Source of the DNA: Owenia fusiformis
Taxonomy: Eukaryota > Annelida > Polychaeta > Sabellida > Oweniidae
DNA length: 60,000 bases
NCBI GenBank assembly: GCA_903813345.2
Contig: CAIIXF020000005.1
Location: forward strand, 9,677,375-9,737,374
Reading direction: 5' to 3'
Part shown: piece after piece, positions 46,869 to 59,590 of the stretch
Numbering within the stretch: position 1 is the stretch's first letter
Layout of the letters: the number at the start of each line of letters is the position of its first letter
Notes under the pieces: model-generated
What the model was told of the DNA's origin: nothing
Seen by the model: the letters and a program-made list of their open reading frames with translations, nothing else
Database searches by the model: none
Translations under genes and position numbers: made by a program

Positions 46869-47758
46869 GGAGGATCACTGACTTAGATAAAAGCAACAGT
46901 TTGACAGAGTGTTAAATCATGTTTGGGGTAAATAATACCCCAAGACTGAAATCTCTATTCTGATTGGTCTGTGACAAGCATAGCGCTGATGCCTTTTCCA
47001 AACTACAAAGAATGTCTGAATATGTTTGTTAGGGTCTTCAAATATGCCATGTATGTCTCAGCCAATCAGCTTAGAGTATTTCAATCCATTGATTCAAGGT
47101 GTATGGTCAACTAAGCAGAAACATTATTTTATAGTAGTGTAGTATGATTGCAGTAAAGAACCATGTATCATTCTTCATTGGGTTTTAAAGCATTAATGCA
47201 TTTACTTACCCATCCTGATAATGTACTCAACCCTCATGCACTATGTGTACGGAACAGTACACAAACTCATGCTTTTAAATTTCCTATAAAGAATAATACA
47301 GGATTCTTTATTCCTTATAAGTCATGCTGCTGATGTTTGTAGCAGTTAATCAGTTAATGGCCAGTTCATTTGTAATTGATAAGCAAGAATTATAGGAGAC
47401 ATTCAGGTCTCCTATTGACATCCTCCGATCACAGGGCTTCAAAATCCAGAATATATTCTTTCTTTTTACCCCCTGCGATAAGCAGTTAGCATTTCCCCGA
47501 TTAAGAACTCGCAATCTGATTGGCTGTCGCAACACTGCGACAGAAATCATGTATAAGTCATTGCGCACAATTAGATCACGTGACTCAGTTTAATCGGGTG
47601 CTTCCAAATTGGTTATAGCAGGGGGAAGAAGGAGATACGGATTCTGGATACCTGCTTAGGAAGATGCCTATTGATCTGGTGATTTAGATGTTAAGGGAGG
47701 GGTGCAATAACAGCTGAATAGCCCCAAAGTCAAAATGACTTTTTTCCTGTAAAATACT

Positions 47759-47880
47759 TAGACATTGACATGCAAAATGTCATCACCTGCCATTTGTAAC
47801 AGGTGCCGAACGCTGCCTGCTGAACAATGTCCACATAAAAAGTGGGGAGACTATAACAATATGTCACCATATTTGGTGTG
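47759..47880 (+). repeat. ~120-bp dispersed repeat, intergenic copy
   Basis: GACATTGACATGCAAAATGT start, CCATTTGTAACAGGTGCC core, and an ATATGTCACCATATTTGG end. Confidence 0.8.
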
Positions 47881-49150
47881 TTACAGTACCAGATTTGTAG
47901 AATGGGGTTCAGTTTGATATATATGGCCTGAGATCAGACTATTATACTAGTTAAGGAGACTAGGTAGATGTATGGGCAGGGGATGATATCAAGCTGAAAG
48001 GCTTCTCCTTTTGGAGACAATGTTATGTATAGTAAAATGTGGAAACCGTTGGTACTTCTAAAAGGTATTCCCGTTTGGAGGTGTTCCACTTACAGAGGTT
48101 CATTTAACATTAAGTCAGTTGGTCTTGGGACTCTGAAGTGTTCCACTAACAGAGGTGTTCCACTTCAACAGGTGTTTCGCTTTGGACTGGCTACTTATCT
48201 GTCAAATGGTCTCATCTATACAAACCAACCAATACTCTACCCCTTTCAAATGGTTTACTAATTGAATAATGTATCCCAATTTATTTTTGCATCACTTTAA
48301 TTTACATCTTTAAGATTTACTAGGCTTTAGATTATTTTTTTCTACTTGTATTCTATTTATTTGCCTTGTTAAATTGAAGCTTAGTCCTTGATAAAACTAA
48401 TTGAGCAAGATAGAGTGTAATCCTTAGGATTATAATATTTCATGTTCATGTACAAGTTCTCTTAAAAATGTGTAGCTAAGCACATAGACTAAGCTTTCCA
48501 TTCCTTTACAAAGTTGTATATCAGACTATATTCTTTTTTTGTAATCAGTTATTTGATGAACAAATGCAGGAAAATGTGTTTGTTTATAATCCAAGGCATT
48601 TGCTTATTTAGTGTAAATAGTTATATTTATATGTAATTACATGTACATTGTATTATATTAGTTATATAGTCATATGGTAATCAAATATGTTAAGAAACAT
48701 AAGTTTAAAGAAATAAGAACACAAAGAATAAAAATATCACACCCTTGAATAGAATAAGAATGATTAATATACCAAAGTTTGGCAATATTATTTTGATTGT
48801 GTAGTTTGTTATTATAATTATATGAATATTTCATTTTATTGAGGGGAATAATTGCATCTCTCTTGAGTAATATTCCTTGCCCTCCAGAGTTACACTGTTG
48901 TATTTCCCATAAATAGAATGAAATATTTGTTTTATTTTATTTATTGCTGTCATAATTCTCACTCAGTAGAAAGAAAGGGAGAGGGATTTTAAAAACTAAA
49001 TGTAGGAAATATTCCCACTTCATAACGAGGCCCAGTCTTCCAATGAACAGAAAGTATCGCTGGGATTTATCGCAGGATATTTTTATGTCATTTGGGGCAT
49101 GTTAAACCAATCGCATAATAAGAAACATGACTGAGATAATAAAAGGGAAC

Positions 49151-49250
49151 AAGGTATAAACATGCAAAATGTCACCACCTGCCATTTGTTACAGACACCA
49201 ACCCACCTTTCAAACTCCACCCAGTGAACACTGTCCACAAAAAATGTTAC
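49151..49250 (+). repeat. ~120-bp dispersed repeat, 3'-truncated intergenic copy
   Basis: It begins AAGGTATAAACATGCAAAAT with the CCATTTGTTACAGACACC core, and stops before the terminal palindrome. Confidence 0.75.
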
Positions 49251-49542
49251 TTCTAAATTGGCTCATGATGGGCACATCTCTTGTCAATACTGATAGAAAA
49301 AACACTAATTCATGACAAGTTTGTCAAAAAATCCCATTACATATTGCATGGAGTTGCCTAGAATTTTTCTGAAAAGCGACCCCCTCCCCCCTTGGCAAAA
49401 GTTGGCTGTGGGCCTGACCAGTAATATGGAAGTTGTGGCATATCAGAGCAATGTCCCAGCTCTAGTGTCCACCAAATTAAATAGCTGTCAATATCCCAAA
49501 AAAGAGAAAATCGCCAAATTAGTAGCAAATTAACCCAATCTA

Positions 49543-50492
49543 CAAGGTGACCCAAAAAACAGAACCCTCCAAAAATGAAATAACTTTTTTATTAATACAT
49601 ATGTACATGTAATCAGCTTCATTTTTCATGAACAAAAACTACAATCTATGGATGACAATGTGAGACTTAATTCTTTACATAAGATTCAATATTTTTTTCT
49701 TGTGGTCAATTTAAAAATGTGCCCACTTTCGACACATCATTTGTTTAAACCAATCATATTCTTTTAGCTTCTTGTTAAGCTACATTTTGTGAGTATAGGG
49801 GTTCAGATCATTAATGAGGAAATGTCCTAGCAAACTATAAGCCATCTTTAGGTATGACTGTACCTTCTGAGTGACGTTTTTGGAACTGCGTTCAATGCAA
49901 TCACACACAGTGCTTTCATAACCCCATTCTTAGAAACCTCCCGGATAGGTGTAAATTAATCATTTTTTTCCATTCAGGTGTTTAACAGTTCTCCTTTCTC
50001 CCTTTTCCAACTATTTGACTTTGATACCACATGTCATGCAGTGCACAAAGACTGATCATTCTGCTGTCAGAATGATTTCTTGAGCATTCTTCGAACAGAA
50101 TTTTGTATAGCGTTTGAGGTGTTCTTGCTCAGAGGCCAGGAATTTCAGTCATCTGATTTTTACTAGGTGTTTAACCATTGCTAATTCTTCATTTTCCATT
50201 TAAATTATTAAATGAGACTTTGATTTTATCTGTTTATGTCTTCTTTGGAATTTCTTTTGAATTTCTCTTAAAATCTTGAGATATGATTTTGTCAAAATGT
50301 TGATTTTTCAAAAAATCTGCACATTCTAAGATCATCCATGATATCACAAATAATCAATTTTATGAAACAACCTTTGTATTATATTATCATCCATAGATTT
50401 TAGTTTATGCACATAAAAAACTAGGTTGATAGGAGAGGTATTTAAGAAATTATTACACTTTCAGAGGGTTCTGTTTTTTTTGAGTCACCCTG
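49543..50492 (-). mobile_element. Decayed Tc1/mariner element, 950 bp
   Basis: The ends CAAGGTGACCCAAAAAACAG and TTTTTTTTGAGTCACCCTG are inverted repeats bounded by TA (49541-49542, 50493-50494). The minus strand carries transposase-like debris with many stops and frameshifts (around 49750-49950). It is not capable of transposition. A fragment of the same element (GTGAGTATAGGGGTTCAGAT...) recurs at ~51912 and ~53434 inside the tandem array. Confidence 0.75.
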
Positions 50493-50528
50493 TACAGTAC
50501 TTGATGAGTATCAGTTGCATAGATGTTG

Positions 50529-53500
50529 TTTTGACTCTCAAATACCATTGGTGACTTTTGTTACGATGTACTTGTTATTTTATCATTAAAATATTTTTGA
50601 AAGCAACAAGATCCATTTCTTTATGGTCCAACAATGAAGTCATAGTTATTGGTTTCTTTATTGGAAAGGTCTTTACTGAGCAACTCCACAAGAAATTTCA
50701 GATGACTGGCCCAACTAGGTGCACTTTTATAAACATCACAATATGTGTTCTAAATGTCATCCATTCCATTGCAGGCCCACTTTTGGGTTCCATTAGACCA
50801 CATTCGCCTGACATAAAGCCTCTAGATTTTTATCCCCCAAACCATAGAACACCTGAAGATAGAGACCAGAAAAATTAGGGCCATTTCTGTGGGGGAATGT
50901 CGTCAACAACTTTCCCCATAGACTCCAGGTGGGCTTGACATTTAGAGCACGTCTTATAACTCTCATAAAAAATGCAACAAATTGAGCCAGTCATCTGAAA
51001 CCTCCTGTGGAGTTGCTCCATGGAGTCATTTTAATGTGCTCAAGAATAAGTCAGAATTCAAGCAGACAAAAAGTAATGCAACATTATGTGGCACCTGTTA
51101 TATTTGAATGGTTAGTTGACATTTACTGTTATTTTAAAAAGTATGATACCATAGTAAGATTTCACAGCCTCCTATCAGTTTCCTCTACTTTTTACAAGGC
51201 AGGGGTGGTCTGAGTATCAGAATGGTATGATACTGGTTATTCAGAAACTACAGGATGTTCCAAAAGTAACAGGACTGGTGCTGGAATTTTGTAAGTTCTG
51301 CACCTAGTGTCTTCAAATTTTCACAAAATGGACTTTGAAGAATTGCAACTAAAACTGTCTCGTTTTGCCTCGTAGATATGTTGGCGACATTTTTTAAGAA
51401 ATGGTATTGATTACTCGTATGTAAAATACATTGTATTTAGTGCATATAAATAAACAAACGTTATATTTAAGATAAAAAATAAGTTATATATATTTTTTAT
51501 TCACCTTTAACACCCAATTGAATATAAAATCTATATTCTATGAAAAGATCTTGACGTATGAAACTATAGTTTGAGGCAATGACCTACATACATGTATACA
51601 TGTACAAACAATTTTACAATCAATTTTAACATGAAGATGGCAATTGCACAATTGTCAAATTAATTTTTGCAGTTCTGTCCCATGAAATCAACACTAGACA
51701 TGGAAGAGCTTACTTGTACTAGTAAAACTCCACTTTCCCTATTTGTCAACTTTAATCTGTATATCAATTTCAATATAAACATACCATTTTGACTTACATA
51801 TTCCACAACAATTAACTAAATCAGAAATAATTAAACTAGAGATGTCTAAATATGAGATGCATTTCGAGATTGATTGAAAATTACATGAATCATCTACATT
51901 ATAAAATACTGTGAGTATAGGGGTTCAGATCATTAATGAGGAAATGTCCTAGCAGCCTTTAAGCCATCTTTTGGTATGACTGAATGAATTATTTAACTTT
52001 TAGATGGTTCTGTTTTTTGGGGTCACCCTGTTTTGACTCAAATACCATTGGTGACTTTTGTTACGATGTACTTGTTATTTTATCATTAAAATATTTTTAA
52101 AAGCTACAAGATCCATTTCTTTTGTGTACCAACAATGAGGTCATGGTTATTGGTTTCCTTATTGGAAAGGTCTTACTGAGCAACTCCACAAGAAATTTCA
52201 ATTCAATTTCAATTCAATTGTCAAATTGCAGATGACTGGCCCAACTAGGTGCACTTTTATAACCATCACAATATGTGCTCTAAATGTTGTCCATTCCATT
52301 GCAGGCCCACTTTTGGTTTCCAGTTATTGACCATATTCGCCTGATATAAAGCCTCCAGATTTTTATCCCCCAAACCATAGAACACCTGAAGATAGAGATC
52401 ACCAGAAAAATGAGGGCCATTTCTGTGGGGGAATGTCGTCAACAACTTTCCCCATTGACCCCAGGTGGGCTTGACATTTAGAGCACGTCTTATAACTCTC
52501 ATAAAAAATGCAACAAATTGAGCCAGTCATCTGAAACCTCCTGTGGAGTTGCTCCATGGAGTCATTTTAATGTGCTTAAGAACAAGTCACAAATCATGCA
52601 GACAAAAAGTCATGCAACATTATGTGGCACCTGTTATATTCGAATGGTTAGTTGACATTTACTGTTATTTTAATAAAAATTATGATGCCATAGTGAGATT
52701 TCACAGCCTCCCTATCAGTTTCCTCTACTTTTTACAAGGTCTGAGTATCAGAATGGTATGATACTGGTTATTCAGAAACTACAGGATGTTCCAAAAGTAA
52801 CAGAACTGGTGCTGGAATTTTGTGAGTTCTGCACTGAGTGTCTTTTCACAAAATGGACTTTGAAGAACTGCAACTAAAACTGTCTCATTTTGCCTCGTAG
52901 ATATTGTTGGCAATATTTTATAAGAAATGGTATTGATTACTTGTATGTAAATACATTGTACTTAGTGCATATAAATAAACAAACGTTATTTATGATAAAA
53001 AATAAGTTATATATATTTTTTATTCACCTTTAACACCCAATTGAATATAAAATCTATATTCTATGAAAAGATCTTGACGTATGAAACTATAGTTTGAGGC
53101 AATGACCTACATACATGTATACATGTACAAACAATTTTACAATCAATTTTAACATGAAGATAGCAATTGCACAATTGTCAAATTAATTTTTGCAGTTCTG
53201 TCCCATGAAATCAACACTAGACATGGAAGAGCTTACTTGTACTAGTAAAACTCCACTTTCCCTATTTGTCAACTTTAATCTGTATATCAATTTCAATATA
53301 AACATACCATTTTGACTTACATATTCCACAACAATTAACTAAATCAGAAATAATTAAACTAGAGATGTCTAAATATGAGATGCATTTCGAGATTGATTGA
53401 AAATTACATGATTCATCTACATTATAAAATACTGTGAGTATAGGGGTTCAGATCATTAATGAGGAAATGTCCTAGCAGCCTTTAAGCCATCTTTTGGTAT

Positions 53501-55925
53501 GACTGAATGACTTATTTAACTTTTAGATGGTTCTGTTTTTTGGGGTCACCCTGTTTTGACTCTCAAATACCATTGGTGACTTTTGTTACGATGTACTTGT
53601 TATTTTATCATTAAAATATTTTTAAAAGCTACAAGATCCATTTCTTTTGTGGACCAACAATGAGGTCATGGTTATTGGTTTCTTTATTGGAAAGGTCTTA
53701 CTGAGCAACTCCACAAGAAATTTCAGATGACTAGCCCAATTAACTAGGTGCACTTTTATAACCATCACAATATGTGCTCTAAATGTTGTCCATTCCATTG
53801 CAGGCCCACTTTTGGTTTCCAGTTATTGACCACATTTGCCTGATATAAAGCCTCCAGATTTTTATCCCCCAAACCATAGAACACCTGAAGATAGAGATCA
53901 CCAGAAAAATGAGGGCCATTTCTGTGGGGGAATGTCGTCAACAACTTTCCCCATTGACCCCAGGTGGGCTTGACATTTAGAGCACATCTTATAACTCTCA
54001 TAAAAATGCATCAAATTGAGCCAGTCATCTGAAACCTCTTGTTGAGTTGCTCCATGGAGTCATTTTAATGTGCTAAAGAATAAGTCAGAAATCACGCAGA
54101 CAAAAAGTCATGCAACATTATGTGGCACCTGTTATTTTCGAATGGCTAGTTGACATTTACTGTTATTTTAACCAGTATGATACCATAGTAAGATTTCAGT
54201 CTCCTATCAGTTTCCTCTACTTTTTATGAGGCAGGGGTGGTCAGAATGGAGTATCAGAATGGTATGATACTGGTTATTCAAAAACTATAGGGTGTTCCAA
54301 AAGTAACAGGACTGGTGCTGGAATTTTATGAGTTCTGCACTGAGTGTCTTTAAATTTTCACAAAATGGACTTTGAAGAATTGCAACTAAAACTGTCTGCC
54401 TCAAAGATATTGTTGGCGACATTTTATAAGAAATGGTATTGATGATACATTGTATTTAGTGCATATAAATAAACAAACATTTTTTAAGATAAAAAATAAG
54501 TTATATATATTTTTTATTCACCTTTAACACCCAATTGAATATAAAATCTATATTCTATGAAAAGATCTTGACGTATGAAACTTTAGTTTGAGGCAATGAC
54601 CTACATACATGTATACATGTACAAACAATTTTACAATCAATTTTAACATGAAGATGGCAATTGCACAATTGTCAAATAAATTTTTGCAGTTCTGTCCCAT
54701 GAAATCAACTCTAACTAAAGAGCTTACTTGTACTACAGAGTGTCTCAAAAAAAATGTTACACTTACAAAAAGTTCAATATCTTTCATGATTTTGACTTTC
54801 CCCCTAAAATATACTTTGGATACCAAAAGACAAATCTTTCCCGAATAATTTGACACCATCGGATTCAAAATCTGTCCTTGATTGGCTTGACAGGACAGCT
54901 TTTAGTGTCCCATAGTAAAATCAGACTTGCGCCAACTTCTAATTGATTGGATGGACCAAATGACAAAAGAGGAACAGTTTCTTTAACAGTTAACTTTCTT
55001 CTGAGCAGAAGCTTGACCTTTAACTGAGTCATTCTGTAATTTTCCTATTTGTCTTACATATGGTCATTGGGTCTATCCACATAAACATGTGGTCCCCCCA
55101 ACAAGTTGAATGTGACAGCAAATCTGAGGATCTGAGGTACCCTTGCCCATGCGAACATGCATTGTAATATCATACTGATTCCATCAATTAATTTTGTAGA
55201 AGTTCATTTAGGTTAGTTTGTGATGCTGTAAAGCGCTTTCAGAGGCCCTTCAAAAAATCAAGGGTGTAAAGTAGGATGACCCTGGGGGCCAATCAACTGG
55301 GTAATTCAATGCTATCTTCTGATTTCCAAAGAGTTCTACCAAACGATCTGCCACAGGCGTTTGCACCATCCTGTTGCCATCATACGTAAAGAAATTGAAC
55401 CTTTGACAATGACATGTTGTATTTCTATCCAGGAAAAAAACAACTGAATCATTGATCATATCAAGATATCACTGTCCACAGCATTCACACCAAAAAAGAA
55501 TTGACCACCACCTGTCCAACCAATGAGAAATTGGCGCAAATCAAACTTCACATGCGTCTATAAAATCAGTCCTGTGCAGCCAATCATGGACGGATTTTGA
55601 ATCAGATGGTGTGGATTTATTCAAGAAAGGCTGAACTTTTAGTATCCAAGTATGTTTTAGGGAAAAAGTCAAAATCATGAAAGATATTGAACTTTTTGTA
55701 AGTGTAACATTTTTTTTGAGACACACTGTAGTAAAACTCCACTTTCCCTATTTATCAACTTTAATCTGTATATCAATTTCAATATAAACATACCATTTTG
55801 ACTTACATATTCCACAACAATTAACTAAATCAGAAATAATTCAACTAGAGATGTCTAAATATGGGAAAATATGATGCATTTCGAGATTGATTGGAAATTT
55901 TGTGATTCATCTACATTATAAATGT
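50529..55925. repeat. Three tandem copies of a ~1.5-kb sequence
   Basis: Copy A 50529-52030 (1,502 bp), copy B 52031-53553 (1,523 bp), copy C 53554-~55925 (about 1.38 kb once a 993-bp transposon is removed). Each starts TTTTGACTC(TC)AAATACC and shares all landmarks in order: the GAGCAACTCCACA palindrome arms, a mariner-like end (GGATGTTCCAAAAGTAACAG), TTCACCTTTAACACCCAATT, and CTCCACTTTCCCTATTTGTC. A and B end with an internally deleted copy of the upstream mariner. B and C keep a 78-codon minus frame (52266-52502 and 53765-54001) that differs at two residues. No function is evident. Confidence 0.9.
54736..55728 (-). mobile_element. Tc1/mariner element inserted in array copy C
   Basis: It begins CAGAGTGTCTCAAAAAAAAT and ends with the complement (GAGACACACTG), with inverted repeats of nearly 190 bp and TA on both sides. 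The minus frame 55250-55459 carries a transposase remnant, with VDWPPGSSYFTPLIF matching the usual WPPxSPDLTPLDFF block. The Asp of the last catalytic position is replaced by Ile and flanking frames have stops, so the element is dead. Copies A and B keep the uninterrupted target, CTTGTACTAGTAAAACTCC. Confidence 0.9.
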
Positions 55926-57822
55926 GCCCTATGTGTTAACCACACTTCACATCCCCACAACATCTAGCAGTTTAGTATTCTTGGATGTCGTATGTATGTT
56001 TCAATCGTACCAAATTGGTTGTTTCATTTATTCAATTATATGAATGGAATGTGAATAGCACCTGATGTCTACAATCTACAACCAACTTACTACATTCTGC
56101 ATTTTAAAAATCTGAACAAAAAAGAAATAATTGCAATAAGCTGCTACAATAACATCATTTCAAAGGGCAATATAGGGAAATATTGGACCAAATGCCGAAG
56201 GCCAAAGATCCAATATTACACTATTTTGCCCGAAGAAATTATGTTATTAGTATTATTACCACTGTTAATATGCCCAGGGCTGAAATAGCAAGAACGGACT
56301 GCCACTGAACGAAAATTATACGCACTTAACGATATCTAATTTCCTGGAAAACATTGCCGAGCTGTTAATCCAATATTGTCCCGCCACTATGACGTCGCAT
56401 ATGGCTCAGATCAATATGGTAAAATAAAAGCCTTCTAAACTAGCACTAATTCCCCTATCACAGGTCCGGGCAAGGTGGTAACAATGTCAATCACACTGAT
56501 TGGTCTATGTGTTATGACACACCATATGTAATGTAAAAGCTTGCACTGATTGGTCAATCCGCCATGACACACCAGATGTAATGTGAAAGCTTGCTGGGTT
56601 TTCATGAAAGATCAATATGTTCATTTTCTGGTCAGATACCCTATAAACAAAAATATGAAATGTTTTGAATGTATGTTATGTATGGAGCTTGACTGAAATG
56701 TTTGTTCTTTATGTTTTAATGTACATAGAATCGAAACTTCATGCACATCCATTGTTCGAAGTCCTGCATTTTGCATTATCAATATTTTCATACTATTTGT
56801 CATTAATGTGACAACATGTTTTTAAGTACCATAGTTGAATTGCATCATTCCAGTTCTATCCCATCGAACGAAGTCAAGTACTCGAAAAGCGATTCTTTTG
56901 TTCATATTGATATATGGATACTCATGAGTATGACACACTGTCTTATGACACTTTGGCTTAGAAGCAACCATTTTGAAAATGACCACCATTTTTCATGTGT
57001 AATTTTTCGTTTTTTTACTAGAACTCAAAAAGTAGTAGAACAATTCATTTGAAATTAGTTGTGCCTCCTTAGAAGCATAGTACACTTTCAAATGACAATT
57101 TGGCTAGTGAGCAGCCAGTTTGAAAAATGGTGGTCATTTTTACCATGACTGTTCGATGGGATTTGCTAAGCTTAAGTCTTGGTGTTGCTGTTATTTAGTT
57201 CACATATTTTCTTCTGAACTGTATCCACTGTTGAATTATTGAAAAATATATGCACTGTACTTTTTCCTGTTCTATTAAGTAAACATCAATAAAGGTGTTG
57301 TGTTCATCATTGTAAGATAATTTGCCTTGATCAGCACTGTAATGTGTAATTGCGACTCCAGATGTTTGGTTTGTCTGTACATCTACTGTTATTGTATTGC
57401 CTGGTTTTCTCTACTCTATCATATTGAACAGCTGTTGCATATACTGTACTGGAGAATGATTATATACACGATGATGACAATATATCCTCTCTGTATCCTG
57501 TTTATGAAGTCCTAATTACATCTCTTTGGCCATTAGCACTTTAACAAATTCTGAAATAAAAGAAATTTTATTTAGATTTTCAATGTATATGACTATTTCT
57601 CATCTATTATTGAGATTCACTTACTACATATAACTTCCTGGTTTTGAGAGTGTAACTTGTTTTTAGGTTGACACTTTTTCATAATTTGTGTCCGATCAGA
57701 TGTTGAGAGGAATTTTGGTTAATAATATTCAGTAAGACTTGGTCCTTGGATATCTATGGACCATTAAGCAGGACACACGAGTATTTTTCAAGATCGTAAA
57801 ATAAAGTCTATATTAACCTTAC
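55926..57822. other. Intergenic DNA before the calmodulin-like exon
   Basis: No exon could be defended. A 50-bp direct duplication occurs at 56494-56593 (units begin CACTGATTGGTC). AATAAA words at ~57288 (followed by GTGTTGTGTT) and ~57553 resemble plus-strand polyadenylation signals, but no upstream exon links to them. Confidence 0.5.
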
Positions 57823-58062
57823 CTTCATAATTTATTTGGCCATCGCCATCAATATCAATTTCTCTGATCATCTCATCTACTTCCTCTTCCGTTAATTTTT
57901 CACCGAGATTTGTCATGACGTGTCTAAGCTCAGCAGCAGCTACGAAGCCATTGCCATCTTTGTCAAACACTCGGAATGCTTCACGAATTTCTTCCTCAGT
58001 CTCTTGGTGTCCTCTCATTTTAGTTGCCATGGCCTGTAGGAACTCTTTAAAGTCTACAGTAC
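57823..58062 (-). CDS. Calmodulin-like gene, one internal exon (partial)
   Basis: A 240-bp exon starting in phase 1 after an AG acceptor and ending G|GTAAGG. It encodes the end of EF-hand 2 ([15 protein letters not shown]), a linker ([14 protein letters not shown]), EF-hand 3 with loop [12 protein letters not shown], and EF-hand 4 with loop [11 protein letters not shown]. The missing final Glu would be completed by the next exon. Calcium ligands at loop positions 1, 3, 5 and 12 are kept. [20 protein letters not shown] is almost identical to calmodulin, but the linker differs (calmodulin has KDTDSEEE), so a calmodulin paralogue is as likely as calmodulin itself. Upstream exons would lie beyond 60000 or were missed, and the last exon was not found. 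Confidence 0.85.
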
Positions 58063-58217
58063 CTGTAATAATAAAGTTAACTCTTTAAAGTCTACACTAC
58101 CTGTAATAATAAAGTTAACTCTTTAAAGTCTACAGTACCTGTAATAATAAAGTTAACTCTTTAAAGTCTACACTACCTGTAATAATAAAGTTAACTCTTT
58201 AAAGTCTACACTACCTA
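58041..58217. repeat. 38-bp tandem repeat containing the exon's 3' splice site
   Basis: Four full units (starting 58041, 58079, 58117, 58155) and a partial fifth (58193), each AACTCTTTAAAGTCTACAGT-like followed by ACCTGTAATAATAAAGTT. On the minus strand every unit contains the acceptor TATTACAG and the first ~20 bases of the calmodulin-like exon. Only single G/C differences separate the units. Confidence 0.95.
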
Positions 58218-59590
58218 CAGTAATATTCTTGGTACTTGCAATAATATTTTACATTTTCACGATGAAAAAAACTTATTGTAAATAATGTTTTGAAAAAAAA
58301 TTTTTTGCAATAAATCAACCAGTCAGGATTGATATGCTCCAGCTGTAATAGATACTAAGTACTGTACATAAATGACATTATCATCATGAAATGTATATGG
58401 TTTTTAATGAGTTAAAATTTTACAAAAATAAAGTGTGTAAAAGGTCATGTGGAGAGAGATTTGATGTGTCAACATAGTAAATACTCGTAAAATATCTTGT
58501 ATTTGAGTAAATGTACATTACTTAATGAATACAATCACAGTATGGGAAAATATGAATATATTGGGCCTTTTATTCATTGTTAAACTGCTTCTGGGGTTTG
58601 AGATATATTAAAAAGGCACATATTAAACATTTAATTCCTCTACAAGGGATGCCCTCCATGTGCATGCTGTATCTTTTATATTTTTTGTTAATATTTAAGT
58701 ATTCATTTACTCAATGACAACAGCATATACATGATGATGACACCTTTAAGTATTCATTGATTTGCAGCCAAAGTTTTGCATACTGGTGATGTTGACAGGT
58801 GACTTCTTGTCTTGCACACTGGTAACAGTTTGCTTTTTCAATAGATCTCATAGGAAGATTGCAGCTAAAGAAATTAAATAAGGCCTAACACAATCTACCA
58901 ATCAATCTACTGGTGACATAAAAAAGGATAGACAACACTGACACCCTGGGTATAGTCTGTCACGTGACTTCATGGATGACGTGTGCGCGAGTGATTCGCA
59001 TTTTCTTTCGCTTGAGGTTTGTAATCACACTTTTTACATGTTTTAAGATTTTGTATCTCTGTGAAACTTGTCCCGTACCATCAATGTCTGAAGACGATCT
59101 AATTCACCAAATATCTCATCCAAGCGTGTCCCGGTTAAAGAGAAATTCGCACTTTTGTGTCTCGCAAAATGACGTGTGCGCGAGTAAATCGAATTTTACG
59201 AAGGATGGGTGCGCGAGTCTAAAATATTTTTATTCACTTGAGACAATTCTGCAAGCTAAGGCAGAATACAACTCACGTGACATTTGTTTTTGTCATCTTA
59301 AAGTAGTATGTTAAAGAATAGTTTGCTATTTTGTAGATGTTTCATATATGGCACATACATGTCTACGTTTAATGACAATAAATGTTTTGAAATAGCTTGT
59401 AGGGCTGTTCGGCATTGCAGGTGAATTAAAATTTGAACCAAAAATTAATTAAATTTTTGGCGGTCTCATAAAACCGGCAGCATATTCATTTATTGACATC
59501 CCATACAAGGGGGGGGGGGGGGGGGTCAGAGTTGTTATGTGGTTACTCGGCATCCACCACGATCAGAACCATGTAAGGAATAGTAACCCC
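58218..59590. other. Intron or upstream flank of the calmodulin-like gene
   Basis: No exon encoding EF-hands 1-2 is visible on the minus strand. The 58960-59285 part has repeated GACGTGTGCGCGAGT and CACGTGAC words. A run of 17 G lies at 59509-59525. Confidence 0.5.

Larger units (their letters stand above)
45707..49542. other. Downstream flank of the Tudor gene
   Basis: Possible 3' untranslated sequence followed by intergenic DNA. AATAAA words occur near 46254 and 46644 but no cleavage site can be chosen. MITEs at 46019-46170, 46335-46490 and perhaps 48028-48185, repeats at 46679-46868, 47759-47880 and 49151-49250. No other gene is visible. Confidence 0.5.

Noticed and set aside
50558-50878. 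106-codon plus frame in array copy A as a gene
   Set aside because: Not open in copies B and C, which instead keep a frame on the other strand; no consistent coding signal.
57280-57560. Plus-strand 3' end of the Tudor transcript (AATAAA plus GU-rich stretch)
   Set aside because: It lies over 11 kb beyond the stop codon with a dense transposon region between; nothing ties it to the gene.
58041-58217. CRISPR-like array (38-bp repeats)
   Set aside because: The units are directly adjacent without spacers and overlap a eukaryotic exon; this is a minisatellite.
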